Positions 18,740-26,887 of a DNA stretch of 64,000 nt are shown in pieces (the stretch's first letter is position 1; every line of letters begins with the position of its first letter). Under the pieces are notes generated by a model. It ran no database searches. It was given only the letters and a program-made list of their open reading frames with translations, and had not been told where the DNA came from. Source of the stretch: an uncultured Ellagibacter sp. (GTDB lineage Bacteria > Actinomycetota > Coriobacteriia > Coriobacteriales > Eggerthellaceae); the NCBI GenBank assembly GCA_934663775.1, contig CAKUKU010000008.1, positions 20,660 through 84,659 on the forward strand, in the 5' to 3' direction. Position numbers and translations under genes: made by a program.

Positions 18740-20071
18740 CTACGCGTAGCCGTACCATTTGCGCAGCGCCACGAGAAAGCCCGTCGTCAAAACGACCGAC
18801 GCCACCTCGGCAACCACGATGGAATACCAAATCCCGTCCGCACCGAGCACGATCGGCAGCAGGAGCACCGCGGCACTTTCAAACACAAGGGTCCTAAGAA
18901 ATGAGATAATCGCCGACACAAGACCGTTGTTGAGAGCCGTGAAGAACGCCGAGCCGAAGATGCTCACGCCCACGAAGACGAACGCAAGGGAGTACTCGCT
19001 GAGCGCGACGACCGTCATGTCGCAGAGCGCGGCGTCGTAGCCGACGAAGATCGCCGCACACGGCCGCGCGAGAAGATGCACGATCGCGCAGATAGCCACG
19101 CCGCCTGCCGCCATGACGGCGAGGCATTTGCGGAAAAGGCCCTTAAGCTCGGACGTGTTTTTCGCGCCGAAATGGTAGCTCACGATGGGCGACACGCCAG
19201 TCGCGAAACCCATCAGAAGCGAAATCGCGATCCAGGCGATGTACTGGATGATACCGTAAACCGCAACACCATCAGGCCCGATGAAGATCATCAGCTGGAA
19301 ATTGTAGAGCATCGACACGAGCGACATCGAGATGTTCGACACGAGCTCGGATGACCCGTTCGCGCACATCCGACCAAGGGCTCGCATGTCGACGAGCGGG
19401 CGGCAAAGGCACAGCGTGCTCGAGTTCTTGCGTGCGAAATAGAGAAGCGGGATGCCGCCGCCAAGCACCTCGCTTACCGCCGTCGCCGCCGCAGCGCCCG
19501 CAAGCCCCCAGCCGAGCCCCACGATGAAAAACGCGTCGAGCACGATGTTCGCCACGCCGGCGAGCACCATGACGGCAAGCCCCACCTTCGGCTTCCCCGC
19601 AGCGTTGAGGAAACTTTGGAAGAGCTGTTGCAGCATGAAAAACGGCAACGAGAGCGAGATTATGCTGCCGTAGACCACGCATTCCTCAAGCAGGCTTCCC
19701 GTCGCGCCGAACGCCGCGCCGACGGGCCGCACGATAGCGAGCGCAATCGCGCCGCACGCGACACCAACGCCGAGCGTCACGTACACGACAAACGAGAACA
19801 GCCCGCGCGCCCGCTCGTCGTCGCCCTCCCCCATCGTTTTCGCCACGAGCGCCGTGCCGCCCGCGCCGAACATGAAGCCGAGCGAGCCGAGCATCATGAA
19901 CATCGGGTAAATGAGATTGAGCGCCGCGAAGGGCTCCTTGCCGACGAAGTTCGACACGAACAGCCCGTCGACGACGCCGTAAATGGACGTGAACACCATC
20001 ATGACGCAGGTCGGTGCCGTGTAGCGAAACAACCGCCCAAGCGTGAAGTGGTCGGAAATCTTTATCTGCAT
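18740..20071 (-). CDS. MATE-family multidrug/cation efflux transporter
   Basis: A 443-residue membrane protein with 12 predicted hydrophobic segments in two homologous halves, the MATE (MatE) arrangement. The N-terminal half begins with a short amphipathic segment then TM1 near residue 18, and contains PMFMMLGSLGFMFGAGGTAL, a typical MATE helix 2-3 region. It starts 3 bp after the stop of a MarR regulator, so the two are one transcript and the MarR protein probably represses it. Substrates are not predictable. It is most like the Na+-driven NorM/DinF group. Confidence 0.93.
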   Translation of the reverse strand: MQIKISDHFTLGRLFRYTAPTCVMMVFTSIYGVVDGLFVSNFVGKEPFAALNLIYPMFMMLGSLGFMFGAGGTALVAKTMGEGDDERARGLFSFVVYVTLGVGVACGAIALAIVRPVGAAFGATGSLLEECVVYGSIISLSLPFFMLQQLFQSFLNAAGKPKVGLAVMVLAGVANIVLDAFFIVGLGWGLAGAAAATAVSEVLGGGIPLLYFARKNSSTLCLCRPLVDMRALGRMCANGSSELVSNISMSLVSMLYNFQLMIFIGPDGVAVYGIIQYIAWIAISLLMGFATGVSPIVSYHFGAKNTSELKGLFRKCLAVMAAGGVAICAIVHLLARPCAAIFVGYDAALCDMTVVALSEYSLAFVFVGVSIFGSAFFTALNNGLVSAIISFLRTLVFESAAVLLLPIVLGADGIWYSIVVAEVASVVLTTGFLVALRKWYGYA

Positions 20072-20074
20072 GGC

Positions 20075-20890
20075 TTATTTCACCTTGTCGTTTTGAGAGA
20101 TGGGAGTAGTTTTTCGAGTGGGAGCGGTACCGCTTTGGCTGGCACTTGCGCCCTTTCGAGCGGCGGGCTTTCCGCTTTGCGAGGAAAGACGCACCCCGGG
20201 AATTGCCGCGAAACGTGCGCGAAGGGAATCGGTGTAGCGACGCATGAGTCGAAATGCGAGGACGCGTTCGCGCTCGTTGAAATCGTCGAGCGCCGCCATT
20301 TCCGCCTCGACCATAGGGGCGATTGCGCGTTCGGCGAATGCGCGTCCCGCAGGGGTCAAGCGCGCGAGCGCGCCGCGGCGGCCGGGAGCACCGTCAAGCG
20401 AGACCATGCCTTCGCCCACGAGCTTATGGATGGAGCTGTTCACCGTTTGCTTGCCGATGCACATCTGAGCGCAGATGTCCCGCTGCGAGACGCCGCCCTC
20501 CCCCGCAAGGTAGATGGCGTAGAGAATGTCGAGCGCGCTTTCCGAGATGCCGAACGATGCGGCGAGATCACGGTAGAGCTCGTCTTGCTCGCGCCAAAAG
20601 CCATCGAGCACCTCATGAGCGCGGGCGATGGACTCCGCATGCACGGAGACGCTCGCACTCACGGGAGCATTTACGTTCGCGCTGGTTGACGCGGAGTTCG
20701 CGTTCGCGCAGGTCGACTCGTCACTTACGTTCAAGCAGGTTGGCGCGATGCCTGCGCCCGCCTCGCTTCCCGCATCGCCCGAGGCTGCATCATACGCCGC
20801 GTCGCCTCCGTTCACCACGTTCGCGACGTTTGCCATATCGCTTGTTTTGGTCGTCTTCGCCACGCCTGTCGCGGTTGCCGCTTTCGCCAC
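20075..20890 (-). CDS. MarR-family transcriptional regulator with long low-complexity N-terminus
   Basis: A 271-residue protein; MarR proteins are usually about 150. The winged helix-turn-helix occupies about residues 95-215 (AGEGGVSQRDICAQMCIGKQ, then SSIHKLVGEGMVSLDGAPGR). The first 85 residues are rich in Ala, Asn, Ser and Val and look disordered. The GTG at 20890 is supported by AAAGGAGG at ideal spacing, so the extension is likely real. An inverted repeat just upstream (20911-20952) is a candidate autoregulatory operator. It is followed 3 bp later by a MATE exporter, the classical MarR-efflux pair. Confidence 0.92.
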   Translation of the reverse strand: MAKAATATGVAKTTKTSDMANVANVVNGGDAAYDAASGDAGSEAGAGIAPTCLNVSDESTCANANSASTSANVNAPVSASVSVHAESIARAHEVLDGFWREQDELYRDLAASFGISESALDILYAIYLAGEGGVSQRDICAQMCIGKQTVNSSIHKLVGEGMVSLDGAPGRRGALARLTPAGRAFAERAIAPMVEAEMAALDDFNERERVLAFRLMRRYTDSLRARFAAIPGVRLSSQSGKPAARKGASASQSGTAPTRKTTPISQNDKVK

Positions 20891-20910
20891 GGTGATTCGC
20901 CTCCTTTTGG

Positions 20911-20952
20911 TCCGATTTCATACTTCACTATATACTTTAGTACGAAATCGGA
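20911..20952. promoter_or_regulatory. Candidate operator of the MarR-MATE operon
   Basis: Arms at 20911-20924 and 20939-20952 match at 13 of 14 positions (TCCGATTTC-A/G-TACT and its complement), with a 14-bp AT-rich spacer containing TATAGT on the minus strand. It ends 20 bp upstream of the MarR start codon. Position, symmetry and neighbouring regulator all fit autorepression. Confidence 0.65.
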
Positions 20953-21074
20953 CTTAAACAGTTGCCTTCACGGAACGCTCATAACGCAGAACGGAACGCG
21001 GGAGGTTGTACGTATAGAGAAGAATCAGAAAACCCTAGATCGGAGAGATGCGTCATAATTACATAGGAACCTAC

Positions 21075-21248
21075 CTGTACAAAATCGACACTTTTTTGTG
21101 AATTTTTCGATAAGAGTTCAATCAATTGATCGAATAGCTCACGAATCGCTTCACTACATAGCGAGATACTACCCAAAATCGCGTAATTTGTGGATTATTT
21201 TATATAGTTCCCTCGCTATATTGGGGAAAAAGCGTCATTTTTGTACAG
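21075..21248. repeat. 174-bp intergenic element with inverted ends, copy A
   Basis: The ends CTGTACAAAATCGACACTTT (from 21075) and its near-complement (to 21248) pair at 19 of 22 positions. The span is 174 bp, exactly the same as the element at 57613-57786, whose ends begin with the same CTGTACAAAA. The interior is AT-rich compared with the flanks and has no convincing gene. No transposase and no target-site duplication was seen. Function unknown. Confidence 0.6.
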
Positions 21249-21308
21249 CAAGGGAACGGCAGCCTTACACAGCGAGGGAATCACAGGTTTTCAGCAAGGG
21301 AACCACGG
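21207..21308. repeat. Cluster of AGCRAGGGAA repeats
   Basis: The decamer AGCAAGGGAA or AGCGAGGGAA occurs four times: once inverted (about 21208-21217, inside element A) and three times direct, near 21248, 21271 and 21292, at about 20-bp intervals with a trailing CAG/CGG. This could be a regulator array or a decayed tandem repeat. The remainder up to 21515 holds no recognised feature. Confidence 0.55.
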
Positions 21309-21515
21309 CTTTCTGCCGCAAGGAGGCGAAGCTGCGAGCCCCGGCTTCCCGCGCAGCCCAAATGAACCGCAGCGCTTTCCCGCCCCGCGTTTTCGTTCAA
21401 ACCACCCCTTGGCTCCACCCAACCTTAGCGAGCGCAACTGCGCCCCTCGATATCCCGCAAAGGCCTAGCGGGTCCAAGGCAACGACTTTTCCGCCCGAAT
21501 CGCTTCCCCCAGCTT

Positions 21516-22661
21516 CTATCTCAAGTCGCTCGCGATGGCTTCCACCGCCGCAAGCGCAGCGTCGACTTCTGCTTGCGTGTTGAAGCTGGAGAAACTCGTG
21601 CGCACGACGCCCTGCTCAGCCGTGCCGAGCGCCTTGTGCATAAGCGGCGCGCAGTGGGCGCCGGGGCGCGTGCAGATGCCGAAATCAGCATCGAGTCGCG
21701 CGGCGACCTCGCCCGAGTCGGCGTCGCCGATGTTGAAGGCGACGATTCCCGAGCGCCCAAAACTCGCGTGCCCGCCGTACACCACGATCCCAGGAATGCT
21801 CCCCAGCCCGCGCTCGAAACCCTCGACAAGCCCCGCCACCTGGGTAGCAATCGCAGTCGGCGTTTTCTGCGCCACGTATTCCACGCCAACGGCAAGCCCC
21901 GCCAGGCCGTGCGCGTTTTCCGTTCCCGCTTCAAGCGCCTCGGGCATGAAGGTTGGCTGGCGCTCGTCGAAGCTGTGCACGCCCGACCCGCCCTCGAGAA
22001 GCGGCGCTACCTCAAGCCCCTCGCGAACGATAAGACCACCCGTCCCCTGCGGGCCGTAGAGGCTTTTGTGCCCAGTGAAGCAAAGCACGTCCACCCCGAG
22101 CGCGGCCATGTTGACCGGCACAGCGCCCGCCGTCTGCGCCGCATCCAGAACGAACAGCGCGCCCGCGTCGTGAGCCATCGCAGCCATGCGCGCAACGTCG
22201 TACACATCGCCCGTCACGTTCGACGCGTGCGTGGCGGCGACCAGGTTCGCGCCCCCCTCGAGCGCGCGCTCGTAGGCTTCCCAATCAAGCGATCCATCAG
22301 GGAGAATGCGGGCAACCTCCACCTGCGCCCCGCGCATATCGCGAGCGCGGAAGAGCGGCCGCAGCACCGAGTTGTGCGACGCAGTCGTGGTAATAGCGCG
22401 CCCCCCATCAGGCAAAAGACCCGCAAGGGCGATGTTGAGCGCCATCGTGGCGTTCAGGGCGAACGATACGCGGGAAGCATCCGGCACGCCGAGCAACCCC
22501 GCCACGGCCGAGCGCGCCTCGAACACGGCCATGCTCGCCGCGAACGCCGCCGCGTGCGATCCGCGCCCCGGACCCCCGAACGATCCGATCGCATCCGACA
22601 CCGCGCGAGCCACACCGTCGGGCTTCATAAGCGTCGTCGCCGCATTGTCGAGGTAAATCAC
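21516..22661 (-). CDS. Class V aminotransferase, cysteine desulfurase-like
   Basis: A 381-residue PLP enzyme of the SufS/Csd-like subgroup. It opens with VIYLDNAATTLMKPDGV, and the PLP lysine lies in CFTGHKSLYGPQGTGGL. The final region holds a candidate catalytic Cys in FGICTRPGAHCAP, the RxGxHCAP motif of cysteine desulfurases. The GTG at 22661 has GAAAGG eight bases upstream and gives the family N-terminus; starts further upstream overlap the pyrE promoter region and lack a site. No isc/suf scaffold genes adjoin it; the NifU-domain protein is 30 kb away. Sulfur donation is the likely role. Confidence 0.9.
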   Translation of the reverse strand: MIYLDNAATTLMKPDGVARAVSDAIGSFGGPGRGSHAAAFAASMAVFEARSAVAGLLGVPDASRVSFALNATMALNIALAGLLPDGGRAITTTASHNSVLRPLFRARDMRGAQVEVARILPDGSLDWEAYERALEGGANLVAATHASNVTGDVYDVARMAAMAHDAGALFVLDAAQTAGAVPVNMAALGVDVLCFTGHKSLYGPQGTGGLIVREGLEVAPLLEGGSGVHSFDERQPTFMPEALEAGTENAHGLAGLAVGVEYVAQKTPTAIATQVAGLVEGFERGLGSIPGIVVYGGHASFGRSGIVAFNIGDADSGEVAARLDADFGICTRPGAHCAPLMHKALGTAEQGVVRTSFSSFNTQAEVDAALAAVEAIASDLR

Positions 22662-22790
22662 GTGCGCACCTTTCGGGAAATCCGCCCGCAGGCGAGCAGT
22701 GTCCGCCGCAGGCGCCGAGTTCTTGTATAGTGGAATCATACCGCGAAAACGAATCGCGCGGCCACGCGCACGACAGGGAAAGGACGCCCC

Positions 22791-23471
22791 ATGGAGCAGT
22801 ACAAGCAGGAGTTCATCGAGTTCATGGTCGAAAGCCATGTGCTCAAGTTCGGCGAGTTCACGTTGAAAAGCGGCCGCAAGTCCCCGTTTTTCATGAACGC
22901 GGGCGCCTATGTGACGGGCGACCAGCTGCATCGCCTGGGTCTCTCCTACGCGCGCGCGATCCACGACAACTTCGGGCTCGACTTCGACGTCGTGTTCGGC
23001 CCCGCGTACAAGGGCATCCCCCTGTCGGTCGTGACGGCGATGGGGCTTCACGAGCTCTACGGCAAAGAGGTGAAGTACTGCTCGAATCGTAAGGAAGCGA
23101 AGGACCACGGCGAGGGCGGCAACCTGCTCGGACACGTGCTCGAAGACGGCGACCGCGTTGTCATGGTGGAAGACGTCACTACGTCGGGCAAGTCGATCGA
23201 CGAGACCTATCCCCTCATCACCGGCGCCGCGAACATCGAGGTCAAAGGCCTTATGGTCTCGCTCAACCGCATGGAAGTCGGCAAGGGCGGCGTGAAGTGC
23301 GCCTGCGATGAGGTGTCGGAGAAGTACGGTTTCCCCACAGCAAGCATCGTGAACATGGCTGAAGTGACCGAGTACCTCTACAACCGCGAAGTGCGCGGCG
23401 AGGTCCTCATCAACGACGACATCAAGGCTGCTATCGACGCATATTACGAAGAATGGGGCACGAAGGAGTAA
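22791..23471 (+). CDS. pyrE: Orotate phosphoribosyltransferase
   Basis: A 226-residue type I phosphoribosyltransferase converting orotate and PRPP to OMP in pyrimidine synthesis. The PRPP-binding motif appears as VVMVEDVTTSGKSIDET near residue 125, and the N-terminal half carries GEFTLKSGRKSPFFMNAGAY. GAAAGGAC precedes the ATG. A TATAGT box at 22726-22731 lies 60 bp upstream. No other pyr gene is adjacent. Confidence 0.96.
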   Translation: MEQYKQEFIEFMVESHVLKFGEFTLKSGRKSPFFMNAGAYVTGDQLHRLGLSYARAIHDNFGLDFDVVFGPAYKGIPLSVVTAMGLHELYGKEVKYCSNRKEAKDHGEGGNLLGHVLEDGDRVVMVEDVTTSGKSIDETYPLITGAANIEVKGLMVSLNRMEVGKGGVKCACDEVSEKYGFPTASIVNMAEVTEYLYNREVRGEVLINDDIKAAIDAYYEEWGTKE

Positions 23472-23492
23472 GCAAGCAAAAGCAAATGCCAC

Positions 23493-23521
23493 TTCTCAGA
23501 TGCGCCCGCATCCGATAGAAT
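23493..23521 (+). promoter_or_regulatory. Candidate promoter of the tRNA-Thr gene
   Basis: TTCTCA (23493-23498), a 17-bp spacer, then TAGAAT (23516-23521), ending 22 bp before the tRNA. Both hexamers are near consensus for the housekeeping sigma factor. Confidence 0.55.
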
Positions 23522-23543
23522 AGCAACGTTGCGCAAATCGCAT

Positions 23544-23618
23544 GCCGGCGTGGCTCAACGGTAGAGCAACTGATTTGTAATCAGTAGGTTGCGGGTTCGA
23601 TTCCTGCCGCCGGCACCA
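23544..23618 (+). tRNA. tRNA-Thr (anticodon UGU)
   Basis: A complete cloverleaf: 7-bp acceptor GCCGGCG/CGCCGGC, D-arm with AACGGTAG loop, anticodon stem ACTGA/TCAGT around loop TTTGTAA (anticodon TGT), T-arm with GTTCGATTC, discriminator A and an encoded CCA at 23616-23618. Reads ACA codons. Confidence 0.95.
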
Positions 23619-23629
23619 TCTGAAAAACA

Positions 23630-23671
23630 ATCCCCCATCCGGACATCCAACATTCCAGATGGGGGATTTTT
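23630..23671 (+). terminator. Terminator after tRNA-Thr
   Basis: A perfect 10-bp stem (ATCCCCCATC at 23630-23639, complement at 23658-23667) followed by a T run. It also faces the UspA gene end on the other strand, so it may act both ways. Confidence 0.85.
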
Positions 23672-23678
23672 CGTCGCC

Positions 23679-24146
23679 CTAGTCCTTCACCACGAGAACG
23701 GGAACCTTCGCCTCTTTCAGCACGAAGCTCGAAACGCTTCCCAAAATGCCGCGCAAACCGCCTAACCCGCGCGACCCCATGATGATGAGGTCGATGTTGT
23801 GCGCCGCCGCGTACGCGACGATCTGCACGCCGATGGTCGTCTCGGCCTGCACCTCGACATGCACCTCGTTCATGAGGCCGCGCGTCGCGATACGCACGTC
23901 GCGCTCGAGATGCGCCTGCGCATGTCCTCGCACCTGCTCGAACGCCTCCCGCATGCCCGCAGGCACCGCAGCCGCGGGAGCGGCAGTCGACTCGAGCCGC
24001 TCGATCACCTGATGCTCGATGTCGGTGACCTGCAGCACGTGAAGCGCCAAGCCCGGATCCTCCTTCGCGTAGCGCACCGCCTCGCGAAGCGCCGCGTCGG
24101 CAGAAGTCGAACCATCGTAGGGAACTAAGATGTTATCGTAGAGCAT
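23679..24146 (-). CDS. Universal stress protein (UspA family)
   Basis: A 155-residue UspA-fold protein. It begins MLYDNILVPYDGSTSADAAL, the family's first strand and Asp-Gly-Ser, and ends with the ATP-binding glycine motif GSRGLGGLRGILGSVS. It is therefore likely of the ATP-binding class. The ATG at 24146 has GGAAGGGG upstream; the longer frame is not conserved-looking. Cytoplasmic stress or energy-status role, details unknown. Confidence 0.93.
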   Translation of the reverse strand: MLYDNILVPYDGSTSADAALREAVRYAKEDPGLALHVLQVTDIEHQVIERLESTAAPAAAVPAGMREAFEQVRGHAQAHLERDVRIATRGLMNEVHVEVQAETTIGVQIVAYAAAHNIDLIIMGSRGLGGLRGILGSVSSFVLKEAKVPVLVVKD

Positions 24147-24258
24147 GACCGCCCCTTCCCCATCGCAATCCGTCAAACGCACTTTCGAAGACGCTGTGGC
24201 TTATGTCTCCTCAACTGCACATGATAGCGTGCTTCATTCATTGCGAACAGGGGAAATA

Positions 24259-24453
24259 CTAATCTTTCTTCCCCCCCCCTCGCGAGGCGAGCGATGTTAC
24301 GAAGGAGAAGTTCGGAGTCGAGCGGCTTGGCCAGATGCTCGGGCGCGACGAGGTGCCATCTTGCGAGGAGTTAGCGTCAAAGGCACAGCCAACCAGGCCG
24401 AACGCCAGGACGACGGCACTCAGACCAAAGGCTGCTAACTTTCTCCAGCGCAT
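24259..24453 (-). CDS. Small putative lipoprotein ending at a G9 tract
   Basis: A 64-residue frame starting MRWRKLAAFGLSAVVLAFGL and continuing to a lipobox Val-Gly-Cys at residue 23, a clear lipoprotein signal peptide. GAGGGGG lies 9 bp upstream of the ATG. The mature part is short, Ser/Pro-rich and ends Arg-Gly-Gly-Gly-Lys-Lys-Asp. Those glycines are encoded by nine consecutive G residues (C9 at 24271-24279 on the plus strand). Loss of one G would open the frame for roughly 30 further codons. It may be a slippage-prone or truncated lipoprotein, or a real small one. No family recognised. Confidence 0.55.
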   Translation of the reverse strand: MRWRKLAAFGLSAVVLAFGLVGCAFDANSSQDGTSSRPSIWPSRSTPNFSFVTSLASRGGGKKD

Positions 24454-24548
24454 GCAATAAACCCCCTCGAAATGAAAACACTCTACCAGATTCGCGGTTC
24501 CCGAAAAACAGGGGGATGCGCGCCGCGGAAAACCCCGGTCACCGCGCC

Positions 24549-26798
24549 CTAGTCGCCGAAGTCGAAGAGGCTCTTCATGTCCGTTTCCTTCATAGACGCG
24601 CCCGACGAGGGCAAACTCGCCGCGCGGAACTTCTCCACGTCTGCCGTACCCCCTAAAAACTCCCCGACCGTGCCCACCATGGTCACCGAACGCCCCTTCT
24701 TGGCGGTGAACGCGACGACGCCCTGCGTGCTGTTGGTGGTCTTCGTCTTCAAAAGCGACGTGTTGAAGTTGACGAGGCGCTGGTCGCTCGACACGAGCGC
24801 TAGATCGCGATCCTCCGTAAGCACGGTGGCGAACAGGAGCTTTGCCCCGCCGTAGATGGCGTTCTTCAGGCGCTTGCGGTTGGTCTTCGTGGCGTAACCC
24901 GAAAGCGCGACGCGAGCCACGCGACCGTTGTCGAAGGCGAACAGCGCGTCTGCCTTGTAATCGTCGGGATCGATAACCCAGGTCACCGACTCGTCGGGAT
25001 CCATTTCAAGGTCGGTCGGCAGGTAAGAGCCCAGCTGGGCGGATTTGGTGTCCTCAAACTGGGACACTTTACACTTGTAGACCTGGCACTTGTCGGTGAA
25101 CACCAGCAGATCGTGGGTGTTCGAAGACGGGAACTCGATGAAGGGTTCGTCTCCATCTTTATACTTGAGCGTCGCGGCCTTGCGAAGCACGCGATCGGTC
25201 ATCTTCTTCAGGTACCCCTCGCACGAGAGCATCATGGTGACGGGGTATTCTTCCACCTCGGGCTCCAGGCTCACCTCGACGATGTCGCCCGGCTCGACGA
25301 GGCCGGTCTTGCGCGGCGTGACGTACTTCTTGTTCACCGCAGCGAGCTCGTCGCAGATGACCTGCTTGATCTTATCCTCACTCGCGAGGATGTCGCGGAG
25401 ATCGGCGATGTCGCCCTCGAGCTTCGCGATGTCGCGCGTGCGGTTTAGGATGTACTCCTCGTTGATGTTGCGCAGCTTGATTTCCGCTACGAATTCCGCC
25501 TGCTCCTGATCGATCCCAAAGCCCTTCATGAGGTTCGGCACGACGTCGGCCTCGAGCTTGGTGTTGCGGATGATCGCGATTGCCTTGTCGATGTCGAGCA
25601 GGATGGCCTCAAGGCCGTGCAGGAGGTGCAAGCGGTCGCTTTTCTTCCCCAAATCGAAGCTCATGCGGCGGCGGGTTGACTCCACACGCCACGCGACCCA
25701 CTCTCCCAAAATCTGGCGCACGCCCATGACGCGCGGATAGCCATCCACGAGCACGTTGAAGTTGCACGAGAACGAGTCTTGCAGCGTGGTCGAGCGGAAG
25801 AGCTTCGCCATGAGCAGCTCGGGGTCGACCCCGCGTTTGAGGTCGATGGCGATGCGCAGGCCGGAAAGGTCGGTCTCGTCGCGGATGTCCGCGATTTCGC
25901 GAACCTTCCCCTCCTTGGAAAGCTTCACGATGCGGTCGATGATGATGTCGGTTTTCGTGGTGTAGGGAATCTCGTACACCTCGATGATGCGCTCGTCGGG
26001 CAGGTAGCGCCACCGCGAGCGAATCTGGAAGCTGCCCGTGCCCGTAGCGTAGATTCGCTCCATTTCCTCGCGGCGATAGATGATCTCGCCGCCGGTGGAG
26101 AAATCGGGCGCGGGCATGTATTTATGCAGGTCGCAGTCGGGATCCTTGATGAAGTGCACGGTCGCCTCGCACACTTCGTTCAGGTTGAACCCGCAGATGT
26201 CGGACGCCATGGCGACGCCGATGCCCTTGTTCGCGGACACGAGGATGTTGGGAAACGTGGTGGGAAGCAGGCGCGGCTCCTTCATGGCGCCGTCGTAGCT
26301 GTCCATGAAATCCACCGGGTCCTTATCGATGTCCTTGAAGATCTCGGCGCAGATGGGCGAGAGCTTCGCCTCAGTGTAGCGCGAGGCGGCGTAGCTCAAG
26401 TCGCCCGAGTAGTATTTGCCGAAGTTGCCCTTCGACTCCACGAAGGGCACGAGCAGCGCCTCGTTTCCCGTGGCCAGGCGCACCATGGTCTCGTAGATCG
26501 CCGCGTCGCCGTGAGGGTTGAGCTTCATGGTCTGACCGACGATGTTCGCGCTTTTCTGTCGCGCGCCCGTAAGCAGGCCCATCTTGTACATGGTGTAGAG
26601 CAGCTTGCGATGCGAAGGCTTGAACCCATCGATTTCCGGGAACGCACGCGACACGTTGGTGCTCATAGCGTAGGGCATGTAGTTCACTTCGAGCGTCTGC
26701 GTGATGGGTTGCTCCACGACCTCGGAGTGCAGGCCGATCACGTTGGGATTGTCTACATGCTTGCTTTTCGTCGTCGCTTTGGTCTTTTTCTTTGCCAC
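24549..26798 (-). CDS. Type IIA DNA topoisomerase subunit A (ParC/GyrA-like)
   Basis: A 749-residue subunit that cuts and rejoins DNA. The breakage-reunion domain has RAFPEIDGFKPSHRKLLYTM, LNPHGDAAIYETMVRL and the catalytic tyrosine in YAASRYTEAKLSP near residue 135. The C-terminal third is a shortened beta-propeller region; no clear canonical GyrA-box (QRRGGKG) was seen, which argues for a topoisomerase IV-like (decatenating) role rather than gyrase. The N-terminus is Lys/Thr-rich. It follows the B-subunit gene by 89 bp on the same strand, so the two are probably co-transcribed. Confidence 0.92.
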   Translation of the reverse strand: MAKKKTKATTKSKHVDNPNVIGLHSEVVEQPITQTLEVNYMPYAMSTNVSRAFPEIDGFKPSHRKLLYTMYKMGLLTGARQKSANIVGQTMKLNPHGDAAIYETMVRLATGNEALLVPFVESKGNFGKYYSGDLSYAASRYTEAKLSPICAEIFKDIDKDPVDFMDSYDGAMKEPRLLPTTFPNILVSANKGIGVAMASDICGFNLNEVCEATVHFIKDPDCDLHKYMPAPDFSTGGEIIYRREEMERIYATGTGSFQIRSRWRYLPDERIIEVYEIPYTTKTDIIIDRIVKLSKEGKVREIADIRDETDLSGLRIAIDLKRGVDPELLMAKLFRSTTLQDSFSCNFNVLVDGYPRVMGVRQILGEWVAWRVESTRRRMSFDLGKKSDRLHLLHGLEAILLDIDKAIAIIRNTKLEADVVPNLMKGFGIDQEQAEFVAEIKLRNINEEYILNRTRDIAKLEGDIADLRDILASEDKIKQVICDELAAVNKKYVTPRKTGLVEPGDIVEVSLEPEVEEYPVTMMLSCEGYLKKMTDRVLRKAATLKYKDGDEPFIEFPSSNTHDLLVFTDKCQVYKCKVSQFEDTKSAQLGSYLPTDLEMDPDESVTWVIDPDDYKADALFAFDNGRVARVALSGYATKTNRKRLKNAIYGGAKLLFATVLTEDRDLALVSSDQRLVNFNTSLLKTKTTNSTQGVVAFTAKKGRSVTMVGTVGEFLGGTADVEKFRAASLPSSGASMKETDMKSLFDFGD

Positions 26799-26887
26799 GG
26801 TTTCCCCTTGGTGCGAATAGCCGGCTTATGCGATCGATGCGGTCGATGCCGCCGGCTTTGATCTTTCACTGCCTTGCCGAAGGCGCC

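Noticed and set aside
20979..21176. 65-residue minus-strand frame across the left end of element A
   Set aside because: No ribosome binding site, TTG start, and it crosses the inverted-repeat arm; no family seen.
21075..21248. Insertion sequence
   Set aside because: No transposase, no target duplication at either copy, and only 174 bp long.
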